From Phascolomyces articulosus (lineage: Eukaryota; Mucoromycota; Mucoromycetes; Mucorales; Lichtheimiaceae): 64,000 bases of DNA. Position numbers and translations under genes: made by a program. Shown in pieces: positions 1-12,779 of the stretch. The stretch spans positions 1,240,001-1,304,000 of the forward strand of contig JAIXMP010000005.1 of assembly GCA_025677815.1 (NCBI GenBank), read 5' to 3'. Position 1 is the first letter of the stretch, and each line of letters begins with the position of its first letter. The notes under the pieces were generated by a model. That model searched no databases. It saw nothing but the letters and a program-made list of their open reading frames with translations, and was not told the origin of the DNA.

Positions 1-16
1 TGTCAAGGTATCAAAT

Positions 17-1831
17 ATGTTTATAGTTTATATATGCTGTCGAAATGGACAAAAGCTAAACAGTTCTAAAGAAAAAAATGAATCAGAGCAACAACCTACT
101 CCTGTTGCCAACCTGAGTAAAAGAAAAAATGAACAAGTACCATCTATTAAACCAGATTTAAGTGCGGCACCTGTCTCTGGTAAGAATGATACATTTTTTT
201 TTGTATTATTCAAGTTATAATAGAAATAAATTTTACATGAACTTATTTTTGTGCTAATACAAATAATTTGTTGACAACAGTACCTGTTCGGATGATGAAG
301 AAACCAGTATCCTCCCTTAAACGAAGACGAAGCAAAAATCACTTGACTTACTATGGTATTGTTATTTCTTGAGTTTTATTGATGACTAGCTTTTAGATGC
401 TGAGGATGATGCTAACTTTTATGTTTACCTCTGGTTATAAAAAAGCATTCATGAATACTGAGGATACTGAGAATAGAAAGACTGTAGCTTTTAAGAATAA
501 TAAACCAACCATGATACCACCGTTGTCATCATCATTACCATCATCATCCCATATACCTCCTGCTCCTGCTCCTAAACGTCGTTTAGAAACTATAATGCAC
601 AGTGAACCAACTAAAACCAAAGGTGTGTATTCAGTAGTGACAGTGAAACCAAAAGGGAACTACGAAGATAAATTTTTATTATCAAGACGCGTATTTTAAT
701 ACTTATCTCTGATATTTTTTAGAATGCGATGTGTATGTGTGTCCATACAAATGGTGTAAAAGGCCATCATTTACGTTCAAAAAATCCTTCTTTGATCATA
801 TTCGAAAAGAGCATTATGCGTCTTTCCCTCCATTTTCACCAGATAAAACTTGTGTTTTCCAAAAATTATCTGGAAAAAAAATTGGATTTGATGGTAATAT
901 ATAATGAAGAAGAAAAAGTGAAATCATGATGGATTATATCATAATTGATTATCATTGTTATTTACTCTATAGAACAATCACGCGATAGTGTTCTTGATGG
1001 ACAAGAAATATATTCTGAAGGTAAATATACATTGTATACAATATATAAGGATAATAATTCTCTAACTGTCAAAGTTACTCGTTTTATCAACTGCTATAAA
1101 ATATATAGATCTAAGAATTCATTTTTATTGCCCTTACAAGTCATGCACAGTCTCAGAATATTCTCGTCAAAATTTGTTTACTCACATTCGTGATCATCAT
1201 TACCAAGACTTTCCACAGTTTTTGGAATTCAATCGTCTTGCCTTTAAGAATGCAGCAGAACAAGCGATTCGATTTGATGGTATGTAATCATTTGCATATT
1301 TCATAAATTATAAAAAGTAGAAGAAAGAGAGTATGTATATAAAGACACAAAAAAAAAGAGGACAAAAGAAAGTGTCATTCTTATAAAAGCAATATCAATA
1401 ATTATATAATATTATATTTCTGGATGACATACAGAAAATTCCCGTAATACACTTGAGGATGGTGATCCTATCCACATGGTACGCGCTTCCAAAGCTGATC
1501 ATCCTGATTCCTATTATTGTCCATTCCAAGGCTGCGAAGGTGGCAATGGCATTTTCTATTTTTCGGATTTGTATAAGCATTTTCGTCGCATCCACCAGTG
1601 TAAAAATCTTCCCCAACGACAGAAATTAGCCACGGTTTCCAAAAAATTTTTCTTGAAAACAAAGGCAGGAAGCATATTGAACATGACAGGTAATGTGTAA
1701 TTTATCTGTGGTTATATTCGAGATAAATGACATATTTCAAAGTTGATGCTAACACGTTATTGTTCTTAGACTCTAGTTGTAAATCAACAGTGAACAAAAA
1801 TGAAACTCTCTTCATCGAATTTGTTGATTAA
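17..1831 (+). CDS. Protein with three C2H2-type zinc fingers
   Basis: Exons: 17(or earlier)-179, 281-355, 446-622, 723-893, 973-1020, 1109-1279, 1435-1689, 1770-1831; stop TAA at 1829-1831. Every intron is phase 1 (splits a Gly, Asp or Glu codon after its first base). Three related fingers are seen: exon 4 has CPYKWC followed by HIRKEH, exon 6 has CPYKSC followed by HIRDHH, and exon 7 has CPFQGC followed by HFRRIH. Spacing is Cys-x4-Cys rather than the usual Cys-x2-Cys. The N-terminal part is basic and low in complexity, with a Pro/Ser-rich stretch in exon 3. The role is unknown; nucleic-acid binding is inferred from the fingers only. The 5' end is uncertain: the first ATG is near the window edge and an upstream exon may be missing. 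The acceptor of exon 3 was chosen at 445 because the nearer AG at 395-396 leads into a stop. Confidence 0.7.
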
Positions 1832-2665
1832 GGTAAACTAACACCAATGATGATTGCTGTCATCTATATTATCTTGCTTTTTTTTTTTTTGAAAAATGTA
1901 AGTTTAATAACTTATTATTGCCTTCAATGATTAATAGTATTCTAGTCAATCTCCCTTTCCTCCCTTGTACATATACATAAACATCCCAAATTACAACTAC
2001 CAACTCTGACTCTTCTTAAAAACGCTATCTGTAATCAAAAGCAACAAAAAATGTATAAATAACTCTTTCATTCTTCCATATCCAAAAAAGACCCCTTCTT
2101 ACTTCTTTGCTTACATTCACATATAAAAACATCATTCATCTGTATGCCATATTATTTACACTTTTTTTTTTAACAACCTATACTTTCTCGTTATAAGTAT
2201 CTATCAGATCGGGCTTTCTTTCGTTATGGAAATGTACTTAAATTATCTTGGATCAATAAAAGACATAAAAGGCAAATAAAGAAATGAATAAGCTAAACCA
2301 TATATAACATTTATTCATACCTTGATAGATCCTTCGAAAAACATGTGCTTGGAGAAGTATACATGAAGATTACAAGCCCGCAATTGAATGTTTCAAAATC
2401 TCTTTCCATAAAATCTATGAGTATTTGGCTAAATATGGTATAGAGGTTAGAAACAAAATTGAAGTATAGTTATTACGAACATTTTCTATATGGACATATA
2501 TTTGCTTCTATTTAAGTCAACAAGTAAAAAAAGAGGTACAATAAACATTCTACTTTCTTTCCTCATGTTACACACTATTCTCGGTTATTCTATTTTATAA
2601 ACGCTATTCTATCTTAATAATAATCACGTTGAAAATAAAAACAAAGGTTTATACGATCCAAAATA
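1832..2665. other. Intergenic, AT-rich
   Basis: No coding continuity or RNA gene is seen. It should hold the 3' end of the finger gene and the promoter of TF1. A TATA-like stretch (tattttataaacg, about 2589-2601) lies roughly 70 bp before the TF1 ATG. Confidence 0.5.
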
Positions 2666-5031
2666 ATGGAACAATTAACAAAAAAACATCAACCATCGTT
2701 ACCAAAACAATTCACGACAAAATTCAAGGTGGATCGGGATTTTGCTGCAAAAAAATCCAATATAAAGTTGGATGGCAACAGAAGAAGTTGTGATTATTGT
2801 CGTAAACGAAAAGTTCGGTGCGAGTTGGTTTTAAATAACCAATGCAGTCAATGTCGAAAGGCAGGAATTGAATGCAAGTTCCAGATAAAGGCAAGAAAAG
2901 TAGGTCCACCTAAAAAGCAGAACTTGGAGTCACTCCAGAAGCAAGTTCAAATGTTGGAGCAGCTGTTACAAGAAGAACAAAGAAAAAATTCATTATTATT
3001 AGCAGCAGCAGCAACACCAACAGAGACGTTGGACGACGCTTTTAGTACTACGAGTTCTGCCGACCGATCAGCTGTTCAAGAGATTGGATTAATTGATCAC
3101 CAGGATGATATTTCTTCACCCATTCCCAGCTCTATATCACAACGCAAATATCGTCGAACCATGGAATTAATTGAAGATATACCGGAATTGACCCCGGAAT
3201 TGACAGATCGCCTAGTGAACGAGTAAGTTTTCTTTTTCCTCCTCTCAGATACTCCATTAAAGCACTGTTCCATTTATTCATTTCCATTATTTGGCCTATA
3301 GATATTTCCAATTTATTCATCTGAATAGTGCCTTTGTTGATAGACGTGGTTTCCTCCTTCAGTATTATTATGAATATCCACATCCTGTCAATGAGCACCT
3401 TTTCTACGCTCTATGTGCTATAGGAAGTCAATACTTACCACGCGTTAATTATGACGCCTTGGTTCGTCGTGTAGGACGGCGTTTACGAGAGAAGGCAATG
3501 ACAATAATGAATATAGCATATAAAAAATCCTGTATCACTACGATACAGGTATTAATTATGATATCAATATTAACTCCTCATTCTGACAACGATGATGGAT
3601 TATCTACCAATTGGTATGTATATTCTTCTGTTTTTTCTGTGTATAAAAGTTTACTTTGATGAATACTCTAACAGGAGGACTTTATGAAAACTTAGGCTTA
3701 TCCTTGGTGCAGCGATTCGCATGGTACATTATATCACAGAAAAAACTTAAACTGGTTCTTTATTCATTTAACATTTGTCTTAATAACTCTGTAGGCTCAA
3801 GATTTGGGGATTCACACTGACTCCAATCCAGATAATTTATCAGAGAGTGAGATTCAAGTAAGGCGTCGGATAGCATATACACTTTATGTGTTGGATAAAA
3901 TTTCAGCTGCATCCACTGGAAGACCATTCACTCTGAAGGATGAAGAATTTGATGTTCCACTTCCGCTTCCATACGAGGTCGACCCAACAGATCCACATTC
4001 CGTAGAAGCATGCGCTAATGGACAGCCTATTCCAAAACTTCTACAAGACGTAGAACGAGATATTCGTGAAAAACGACCCATCTATTCCGGAAATTTTGAA
4101 TCTCTTCGACTAGGACAAATGATTGGATACGTTTTATCATCATTCTATAATCCCAAAATGACTGCTTCTCCCAGAATTGATATTGAAGATTTGGATACAA
4201 GACTCATGACTTGGCAGTTGAATCCACAAGCATGTTTTACTGCAAAAGATGGAAAAAGTAATAATAGTAACAAGTTTGAGAAAGAGAAAAAGAAGTCAAA
4301 TAGAATGAATACTAAAACCTATTTTCCTATTTAGCTTATGTTAGGATACTTTACGATAGTGTACTGCTTCTTCGATATCAGTCACAGGTTTTAGCTATTC
4401 AAAAAATGAATAACATAGACATGAAGCAAATGGATATATTGAATATTTGTAATAGTGCTGCAGTTCGTATTATCGAACGTTTTGAGGCACATCACATATG
4501 GGGATGTCCTTTCTTGAGAGACTGGTAATAATGTTTTTTTATGAGTTAACCTTTATTAATTGTAAATGCAAACACTTACCATTCCTTAATTCTCTTAGTA
4601 TGATTGCACAAGCCGCAGCTTTTTTCTTGCAGAGTTGTAATAGTGATGATGATACTGTACGGTTTCAAGCACGTAGAAATTTGGCACGTTGTGCAAATTT
4701 ATACAAAGGAGATGATATTGCCAACCGAACAAAGAATGCAATTGCCCTTTACGAACTTTCCAGTCAACTTTTACAAGACGAAGAATCAAAAATGGCCATG
4801 CAAAGGTCATTAGGGGTGATGGGGAGTAGTGAATCGTGTAGTAGTAGTTCAGATCAAGAATTATCACCTATGGTTGAACATCGGCAGCTCTTTGGACCTT
4901 ATGAAGAAAATTTATCTGCAAAACTACTTCAACAAGAACGGCTATCCATTAGCCCTTCTACTATGGAACCCAACATTGATCAAAGTATGCAGGGGTTTGT
5001 CCTCCATCAACATTCATTTGATGTTTTATAA
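2666..5031 (+). CDS. Zn(II)2Cys6 transcription factor (TF1)
   Basis: Exons: 2666-3222, 3302-3613, 3696-3723, 3795-4257, 4335-4524, 4599-5031; 660 residues. The Gal4-type zinc cluster has Cys at residues 42, 45, 52, 60, 63 and 70 (C-x2-C-x6-C-x7-C-x2-C-x6-C), with the basic stretch RKRKVRC. A leucine-rich coiled coil follows (about residues 84-110) and probably mediates dimerisation. The middle is a fungal-specific transcription factor domain (PF04082 type), shown by EYFQFIHLNSAF, LILGAAIRMAQDLGIHTD and RRRIAYTLYVLDKISAASTG. It is expected to be a nuclear DNA-binding regulator; its targets are unknown. The 28-nt third exon encodes the LILGAAIRM stretch. A paralogue with the same five intron positions and phases lies at 57532-60240 on the other strand. 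The start is the first ATG in frame, just before the conserved N-terminal block shared with the paralogue. Confidence 0.92.
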
Positions 5032-5730
5032 CAAGATGATGATGAGAAGACGATGATCGCGACAATAAATAATAACAGATAATGTGAAGATGAAATATTC
5101 TTCAACTATTACTGCGCTTGTACATATCAACATTGATCCCAATGGGTCATTGACCGTACTCTTTTTTCATAACCGTACATAGTTTTTAAGTTGGTCTTAA
5201 ATGTTAAAGTACTTTTAGAAACACTGGCTATAATGATTTAACTTGTTGACTTTACGTGTAAAATCCCAAATTGGTCAACATGAGCGTGATATTTTTTTTT
5301 TACCTTCTACGCTACCTCCTAATTAATAAAAGTATTACTCTATACCTACTGTTGTTTAGCTATGTTATTTATTTCTGTATTGATGTTTGGAATATAATAT
5401 GATTCAAGTCATCTTAAATAAACCAACTTTATTTTGTTGCAAATGTATTTGTTTATGCACAAATATGCGCGATACAATTACCATTCATAATAGAGAAATG
5501 AGACTGTTCTATCAAGATGTGTTGGATCCTCTGAAAAAAATGTTGCATTCTTTGACCGGCCCTGCTTAAAATTCCTAAATGTATCTCACTTAAAATCCAT
5601 TCTATTCAATAATCATACAGAGTTAAAAAAAATACATTCCACAAGTTTTATTACAGCATTGGAAGTTGTTTTTGGCCACAAAAATAAAAATGGGCCATAA
5701 TATTGGAAGTACAATAAATGAATGGTTAGG
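5032..5730. other. Intergenic after TF1
   Basis: AT-rich DNA with the presumed TF1 3' UTR and polyadenylation region. Short open frames here show no recognisable protein. Nothing else is seen. Confidence 0.4.
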
Positions 5731-7355
5731 CTAGATTGCTGTTTGGTGCGAGGGTTCGTTATCAGAGTTCGAACTTTGTTCATAGTCTTCCGGAGGAAGA
5801 AGAGGCGAGCTTCTGGGACCATCATTTGTTACAATAGTTGCATGCTGACGTTCTGTAATTTTTTGGAGAGCTGAGTTTACCAAATCTGAGAGAGGTTGCT
5901 ACTTGTTTTTGTTTCTTCTTGATTCTATTAAATTTCTTTTGTGGGCAGAGCAGATTTCTTCCAACCTAGAGATCAAATCTGATAATAAAGCCTTTTTAAT
6001 TCCGTTAATAAGAATAATTGTAGTGGCGAAGCCATATTTTGCATATAAGAAGACCATCAAATGGATGTCAGAGTAGCTCAGGTTTCTAATCTACAATCCC
6101 CCCAACAGTGCAACAGTTGTACTTACTGTTAATTTCCAAGAACCTTCCAAAAAATCAAATAAATGCTCTTCTTTCTTTTCAAATAAAACAGGTGAAGGCA
6201 TCTTCAATTCCTTGTTCATAACATATACACCAGCTTTGGGACTATATAACGACCATACTCGAATAGAATCACCTAAGGTTTATCATGTTAATAATGTCAT
6301 AGATAGGATGTATATAGAGATATAACAGTGATGATAAACTAAGCTTACCATGAGCATGGATAAAAATGAATCTCATTTTTTTCAGTTCTTTGTACTACGT
6401 TGCGTGGTGATATTCTTGAGCAATACTTTTGATCATAGACAATAATCCAAACATAGCCTTGTGGTAATCAAAGCTGATTTTCGTTCTTCCAGTCTCATCA
6501 AATGCATTAGATATTTCCAATAAACATATCTCAGCATTTCCAATATTAGTTGCGCGAAGAATAGCGTCAGCATTGTACGGTTTCGAGATAGTAGCGGTAC
6601 CAACTTTGGTCATAGCGTGAAGTTGCGTTTCTCCCTGTATGAATGTAATAGTTTGCTTTTTTCCAGTGATATATCTAGCATACAACTTCATCATCGGCCA
6701 CAAAATACTATCGTTCCAAGACGACTCGGATTCTTTAACACTGACAATGTAATGGTGCATACCATTACGACGATGTAACCCATGCGGTCAAGGATCAACA
6801 TATCCGCGGATACGATAAATATACGATGTCGTGGATGAACGGATAACTGAACCACATGGTGTAAATAGAAATATAAGAAACATTAGACATTCTAGCTATT
6901 AGTGTAGATCATTTGCATTTAGTATAGAGGTTAGATTAGCCCCTTGTATTTCGACGTATAGCCTATAAAAAGAGGGATTTTGTAGACCAAGACCCCATAT
7001 CGTTTTATCTTCATATATTACGGTTACTACCTTTCTCCTCTGTATCTCTTGTTATTCATATCTCGCGCTTCTTCATCACATTGTCCAACGGAACCCGATT
7101 GTAAGTATACAATGTTGGACCTGCGCTATTAGAGACAACACCAGTAAAAATGTCTCTTGCACTACATCAAGTCAGTATGCATCAAGTCCGTATTGTTGGC
7201 ACACTAAGTGTATACGTGACTAATAGAATTGTGAATTTGTATTATCGAATTTCATACTAAAAAATTACTTACAATGAAGATATTATATCACGAACAAACT
7301 GTGCTTCTGAGCGTGAACCTTGGGTGATAGGAAAAGAATCGACCGCGATTTTCAT
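5731..7355 (-). pseudogene. Broken multi-exon gene of unknown family
   Basis: Several stretches on the minus strand read as real protein in the same order but do not join into one open frame. 7273-7355 encodes a start like MKIAVDSFPITQG with a good GTAAGT donor. 6395-6760 encodes 121 residues including TKISFDYHKAMFGLL. About 6128-6275 encodes DSIRVWSLYSPKAG and following. 5731 to about 6060 encodes LVNSALQKITERQ and a C-terminus, but is interrupted by an in-frame TAG (plus-strand 5899-5901). The 5' and 3' parts are separated by roughly 400 bp without coding character (about 6770-7205). Extra traces may extend to 7835. The family resembles uncharacterised multicopy proteins of Mucorales from memory, but this could not be checked. 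It may instead be an active gene with an unusual structure; the internal stop argues for decay. Confidence 0.5.
6962..6977 (+). promoter_or_regulatory. TATA-like box in a non-coding insert
   Basis: The motif ctataaaaagaggg lies inside the non-coding block that splits the relic at 5731-7355. A TATA element in such a block would fit a solo LTR, but no clear terminal repeats or target-site duplication were found. Confidence 0.25.
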
Positions 7356-7726
7356 ATTTGTGATAAAATCCTTTTAAAAATTAATACATATTCGTTAGAG
7401 ACGGCAAACAAGGGGTCACAAAAAAAATCAAGCACTCCAGATAAATACATACAACTTTAAAATATCATCAATAGCATCTTGGAATTTGTCATAAATACAA
7501 TCCCCAAACTTTGTTCTTGTTCCTGAATACTATAGAATAAATCAAATGGAATGTCTTCGCGTTTACTAACACCTTTGCCACACCATAAAACTCCATATAA
7601 TTCTGGCCAAATTATAAAAGTTAGTTTAATAATTAAACAGTCTGTTATCGTTTTCAAGCAGAACATACTTATATATATTTGACGGATCCTTGTTATCAAA
7701 ACAATCGACGAACTTGCTCCAGCCAT

Positions 7727-8374
7727 ACCATAACAAGACTACTATGTAATTTTTTATTAGGTTATTGTTACCTTCTTGATCTTTTGATTTTTGTTTACAT
7801 TCAAGTAGCTTTGTTCTTTTTTTCTTTTTGAACATGTTTTTTTCTATTGGTACGGTTTATACGTCAAATATATTAAATCCTATGTTTACCTTTCTCTCTT
7901 TCTTCATAACTCTCTTTTTGCACTTATTGTTCACCTTTACCAAACCAAAATTGTTGAAATGCTTCATCTTGTTCCCATTCTTCATCGAAAATATCATTTG
8001 CTATTTATTTCTTTTTCGTGCTTCAATATCATCATCATCATCATGACTTGATGTTCGTTCCCTATATATAACCCATACCATTGTAAATTAGTTAAAAAGC
8101 AAAGCAAGGTGCGGTGGTTGCCTACTATACCTTGTCAAGCACTGTGGTAATGTCGTTGTTAGTTCTATATTAATAATCGTTCAGCGACTAGATCAACAGT
8201 AAACCTCAGCAACTGTACACAATTAATAAAAGCTTGTATTTATACCCAATTGCACAAAATATACTATAACGTTTTATTACAAATCAAGATATTTCTAATC
8301 TAAAGCCAGATCCAAACAAAATGCTTATATCTAAATAAAAAAAACAACAATAACAGGAGTAAGTTAGTAAACGA
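7727..8374. other. Intergenic, possible coding traces
   Basis: On the minus strand up to 7835 there are short protein-like stretches (for example LLWYGWSKFVDCFDNKD) that may belong to the adjacent relic. A short (ATC)n run sits at about 8029-8043. No intact gene is seen. Confidence 0.3.
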
Positions 8375-8772
8375 TTATAAAGTAACCACAATGACACTCC
8401 CCTTTGATCCGATTCTCAATAAATTATTAACTGTATAATAACTTACCATATAAGCAAATTGTAAGGTCCTGGCTAGAAGAAATATCTTGACATGTAAAAA
8501 AAATGATTTCGTATTAGTATTATTGTTTGGTAATTGATGTATATAAAAACAAAGATTTAATGCTTACCACGTAAGTATAGAGGATACTTCCTGCCGATGG
8601 CCACACCCCCCATAATTCATCAACATATGACCATACTTGTACTGATCAACTACAAGGCTTTTTTTACAATAGAAAACCTTGCAGGAACTCCAAGCAAATG
8701 GTCGTTGATGAAAAATGAGAGGAACCACCCCAGGGCACCCGGAAGACCGTTGTCGAAGACAACGGGACTATA
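8375..8772 (-). pseudogene. Coding traces of an unidentified protein
   Basis: Minus-strand fragments that read as protein: FDNGLPGALGWFLSFFINDH near 8665-8765, WSYVDELWGVWPSAG near 8570-8630, FLLARTLQFAY near 8450-8490, and a tail ending at a TAA (plus-strand 8375-8377). Plausible donors (GTAAGC, GTAAGT) follow two of the fragments, but the frames between the first two do not join without a stop. The hydrophobic character hints at a membrane protein. The family is not recognised. It is most likely a relic; a functional gene with missed splice sites is possible. Confidence 0.25.
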
Positions 8773-11673
8773 AAATAAAGAAACAGTTCGTCATAACATA
8801 TTAGATATATATACATTAAATTTTAACATTGAATTCCAACGCTATCCATAAAAGAGAAATAGTAGTAATTACACTTCATGCGTGTGCTTGTGTGTGTGCT
8901 TGAGTGTGAAAGATTTGATGGAGAGAAAAAAAAAAGAAAAAATATTCACTTTTATAGTTTTTTTTTTTTTTTTTTGGACCAAATCTTATTGCTGGTTCTT
9001 TGTTGTCTGTAAACATAATATCAATTCTTTCTGTAACTGACGGCTTTTTATTTTTCCCAATAACAACTTCCTCAAAACAAGAAATGATTCTTTGTTTTCC
9101 TGTATTAAATTTAATTTAGCACCATAAGAAATAATAAACCCGAATAAACCGGTGAATACATGAAAAAAACTTGATAAAATGCAAGTTCATCAGGAATGAT
9201 TTCATTTTAATATAATGCCTCTTTATCCTATTTACAATCCATTGTGCGTATACGAACAATCATGACAATGGCATGATAGCTACTATTTTTATTATATTTT
9301 TCTATGTTAATGGAAAAATATAGTGATCTTTCCTTTTCTATCTTTCATATACAAAATCACAAGAAAGAAGCTGCATAGAAAAAAGTATTTCATTTAACAA
9401 TAATGAGTGAAAACCACAATCTACGTATATGTATGATCAGTTATTTTACCAGAAAAAACCTGATTTAATCTATGTTGCCAAGAATATTATATTTTTTGAT
9501 TGAAAGAAAAAAACCTGTCTCTATTACCCCAAATTTCAGAAAAAAAAAATAGTTGGAGATCATTTATCGAGTTTATAGTCAATAATGTTATGTAGTTTAG
9601 ATCTTCAAGACATACACTAATTCTTCAGTTGGGGGTCATGTGATTGTCTTTATTATTCTCATGTACTATATAGTATCTGACCATTTTGTTTTATTCTTCT
9701 TATTTATATTGATATCAACAACAAATAAGAATCAGCTACTTTATTAAAAAAAATAGTTTTTCTGGACAACCACAATACTGAGTGTTTGCACTACAAGAAG
9801 GAAACTTGTCAAATATTGTTCATTCTGGTAATTTCAATACAATTGGTCCAAACAGATATTTTACCACGTACCCCCATAACAAGTTACAAATACATGAACT
9901 AGATTTAACAAGTTTCTTTTCCGTAGTGTTATGTTTGTTCATTATTCTTTTATACGTATAGACCAGGCATCACAACTTTTTAAATAACATCATACCATAA
10001 GTATATATCACTTACTATGCCGATTGTCGTATCCGACCATATAAGCATACAGTAAAACGCCTTATTTGATGGACTATGAAATAACAATAATTATTTATTT
10101 ACTTTATGTTCCACGAATATTTCTTATTTAGTATTCCTTGTATTGGTTACACCCGAAGATAACTTATAATACGTGAATAGACAACACTTCATTGTTTCAA
10201 GTTGTTTATCGTTATTTATTATTAGTATTCCTAATGCCTTCATGACCACTATAGTATACATTCTAATAATACTATCATCCGTCGTTACAATTATTATCAT
10301 TGAAACATACACGGACGTGTTGGCTGGAAGCAAACACAATACTAAACGGTCTGGATGACCATAACCATGGATTAGCGATTAATATAAATAGGACATGATT
10401 TTACAATTCAATAAACTGGATCGATCTTTTCGAGTCTCGCTGACTTCTTATTGTTTCTTTATTATTATTGATTGAATGAATATTTCACCGATACTCACTT
10501 TTTTTGATAAATATATATCACGTTTTGTATCTATTATTATTACTTTCTTTTTTTATATTTACTGCGTGCTAATTTTTCTTATATCAACTTGCTAAAAAAG
10601 TACAATATTGGGATTTATATTTTCTTCATAACCATTCGAATTAAAAGTATTCTTTTTTCTTCCAGATAAATAAATAAAAATTACTAACTCATTTATGCCA
10701 ATGTGCTGATGACTTGTCATCGAGAAGAAACCCAAATGTACAAAACCTAGGGCTTTCTTGTTACGTATTTCTCTGATTTTATGCAAGCTTATGTTTCCGT
10801 AGTTTTTATCATGCATGAAAAAGAAACCGTTGTGGTGAAGACAGTAATAATTATATTTATTGACCATAATATAATTATAGAAGTAACCTATGAATACTAT
10901 TGTGGGTATATCCCACTAGTTGATTGTAGATACCATGACTCACGTAAAATTGATATAAACATGCTTGAAAAAAAAAACATAATAAAAGAGCATTAGTAAA
11001 AACCTTTATCACAAAAACAAGAAAAAATAAAATTGGGTTTGTTGCCTATAAGGAACGCGTGAAGATAAAACTTTGGTGTCCTTAAGCGAAAATCTTGATG
11101 TCCTTAATAAATCCCAAAAATAATATTGACGTACTCAAAATTGAATTATTCCTTTTTAGTAAATTTCATGCAAGACACACCCATGGTAGTAATATAGAAG
11201 GCAAATAATTTTCTATATTAATACCATACAGATACTGTAAACAAGGTGTAAGATGACTATAACCTATCGACTATAACCTGTAATAGTGCAATAATATAGG
11301 CATTTTCGGATGGTAAATATTATGAAATAGATATATCCAAGTACGATCATCATATATTTACAACTGTCATTACTTTGGTTATTATTCATTCCTTTAAAGA
11401 TTAGCTAATTTTTACCCTATTTATATATCCCAGGTATATATATTTTTTTGTACAGGCAAAAAGTGTACTCATAAACCACCTTGTTTGTATATAGTCCGAC
11501 GCTTTTTTTTATCACCCATACCTTTCCTAACAAAATTTAATTCCTATTTTCATTTCACTGCTTTTTAAAATTTTTGAATGCTACTTACCCATGCCAGTTC
11601 TTTTTCCCTGCCAAGTTGAGTACTTTTTAAATATATATATAAAAGATCATTCAAATGTGTATTCTTTAACAGC
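8773..11673. other. Gene-poor AT-rich block
   Basis: About 2.9 kb with poly-A/poly-T runs (for example 8958-8975) and no coding continuity on either strand. A few open frames of 60-90 codons have composition like random AT-rich DNA. No terminal repeats of a transposon were found by eye. Confidence 0.4.
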
Positions 11674-12416
11674 TTATTGGTCATTAAGACTCATATCAAA
11701 CACTCCAGTTTCCTCCCTTATTACTGTCATTTCTGTTGCTGTTGCTGTTGGTTCAGTATATCCAGTGGTTTCAGTTATTTTTTTGAAAGTGATTATTCCA
11801 TAAAGGAACATTCTTCTTTCATTGATACTCATTTCAGATATGTTTGGTGCTGATTCCCATTTCTCACCAAAATCATGACCGACAAGATCCACATTTTTTT
11901 TGCCTGTTTCCGTAAAAAACCAGGCCATCCTTTTTCACACACTTAAAGTTTTTCCAATCCATCTTTGTAAACTTCTCCTTGTACTTTGTTTTATCGACTT
12001 GTTCGTCTATTGCTAACATAAGTTTGTAATACAATATTGATACTTTATATAAGATATGTATTAAACTACTTACAATATGCTTCGGCCGTTTTAAATCGTA
12101 CTACGTGTCTTTCTTTATTAGTGGCCCGCGTCAATGCATATTCCACTATTGATAGCTATTAAAGAATCAGTTCATGTATCATTATAATAAATGGATGTTA
12201 TCATAGTACTATTCTATATCATATTTCTTAATATGTAAAATAATATATAAAACAAAGGTTTTGAAACAAAAAGATTCTACAAATGCTTACTGGTTTTCTC
12301 GGCCTCACTGCCCTTGTATACCAAGTGTACGAGTGCATTCCATTTACCAAGTCTTTTCGATAAAGTTTTGGTTCACTCTCATTGTTGGTTGAGTTAATGT
12401 TGTTAGTTGAATTCAT
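11674..12416 (-). pseudogene. Hypothetical multi-exon gene with an apparent frameshift
   Basis: Exon 1 (12291-12416) begins with ATG and encodes 42 residues, including LYRKDLVNGMHSYTWYTRAV. Exon 2 (12074-12155) continues in phase and encodes VEYALTRATNKERHVVRFKT. Exon 3 starts at 12011 and opens with IDEQVDKTKYKEKFTKMDWK. Its frame hits a stop soon after, while a second frame covering 11674-11928 goes on with NVDLVGHDFGEKWESAPN. The two frames overlap in the region 11880-11935, as expected for a one- or two-base indel or a missed intron. No family is recognised. It lies downstream of AO1 on the same strand, 363 bp away. Confidence 0.4.
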
Positions 12417-12779
12417 CTTTTGGACTGGAAGTAAAGCGAGAGTGAAAAAGTTTTGAAAGGTACCAGCATGAAAAAAAGGAATGGTGGGGTTTTTTAAATA
12501 TATTGAAGCGAATTTTGTTCTTAATTAGGAATCTAAATTCAGTTGCTGAGGGTGGCTCATGGGTACTCATATGATGCTACACATGTAAGAATTGTGGAAT
12601 CAAGGATTGTTAAAGTGACATCCCCCAAGTAGGAGAAAAATTTTGAAAAAAGTAAATTATCTGATATATCTTCTTAGATAATGCTATATATATAATTAGA
12701 ATTTTTATTATAGAATTAATTACCTCAAGTGTAATCTTTATTTCTGATACTGGTCAAAATTATAAGCAATAACATCTAG
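12417..12779. other. Spacer between AO1 and the hypothetical gene
   Basis: AT-rich, no coding sequence seen. Should contain the AO1 3' end and the promoter of the hypothetical gene at 11674-12416. Confidence 0.35.

Noticed and set aside
435..620. Minus-strand frame with an Asp/Gly-rich run
   Set aside because: Antisense of the Ser/Pro-rich exon 3 of the finger gene.
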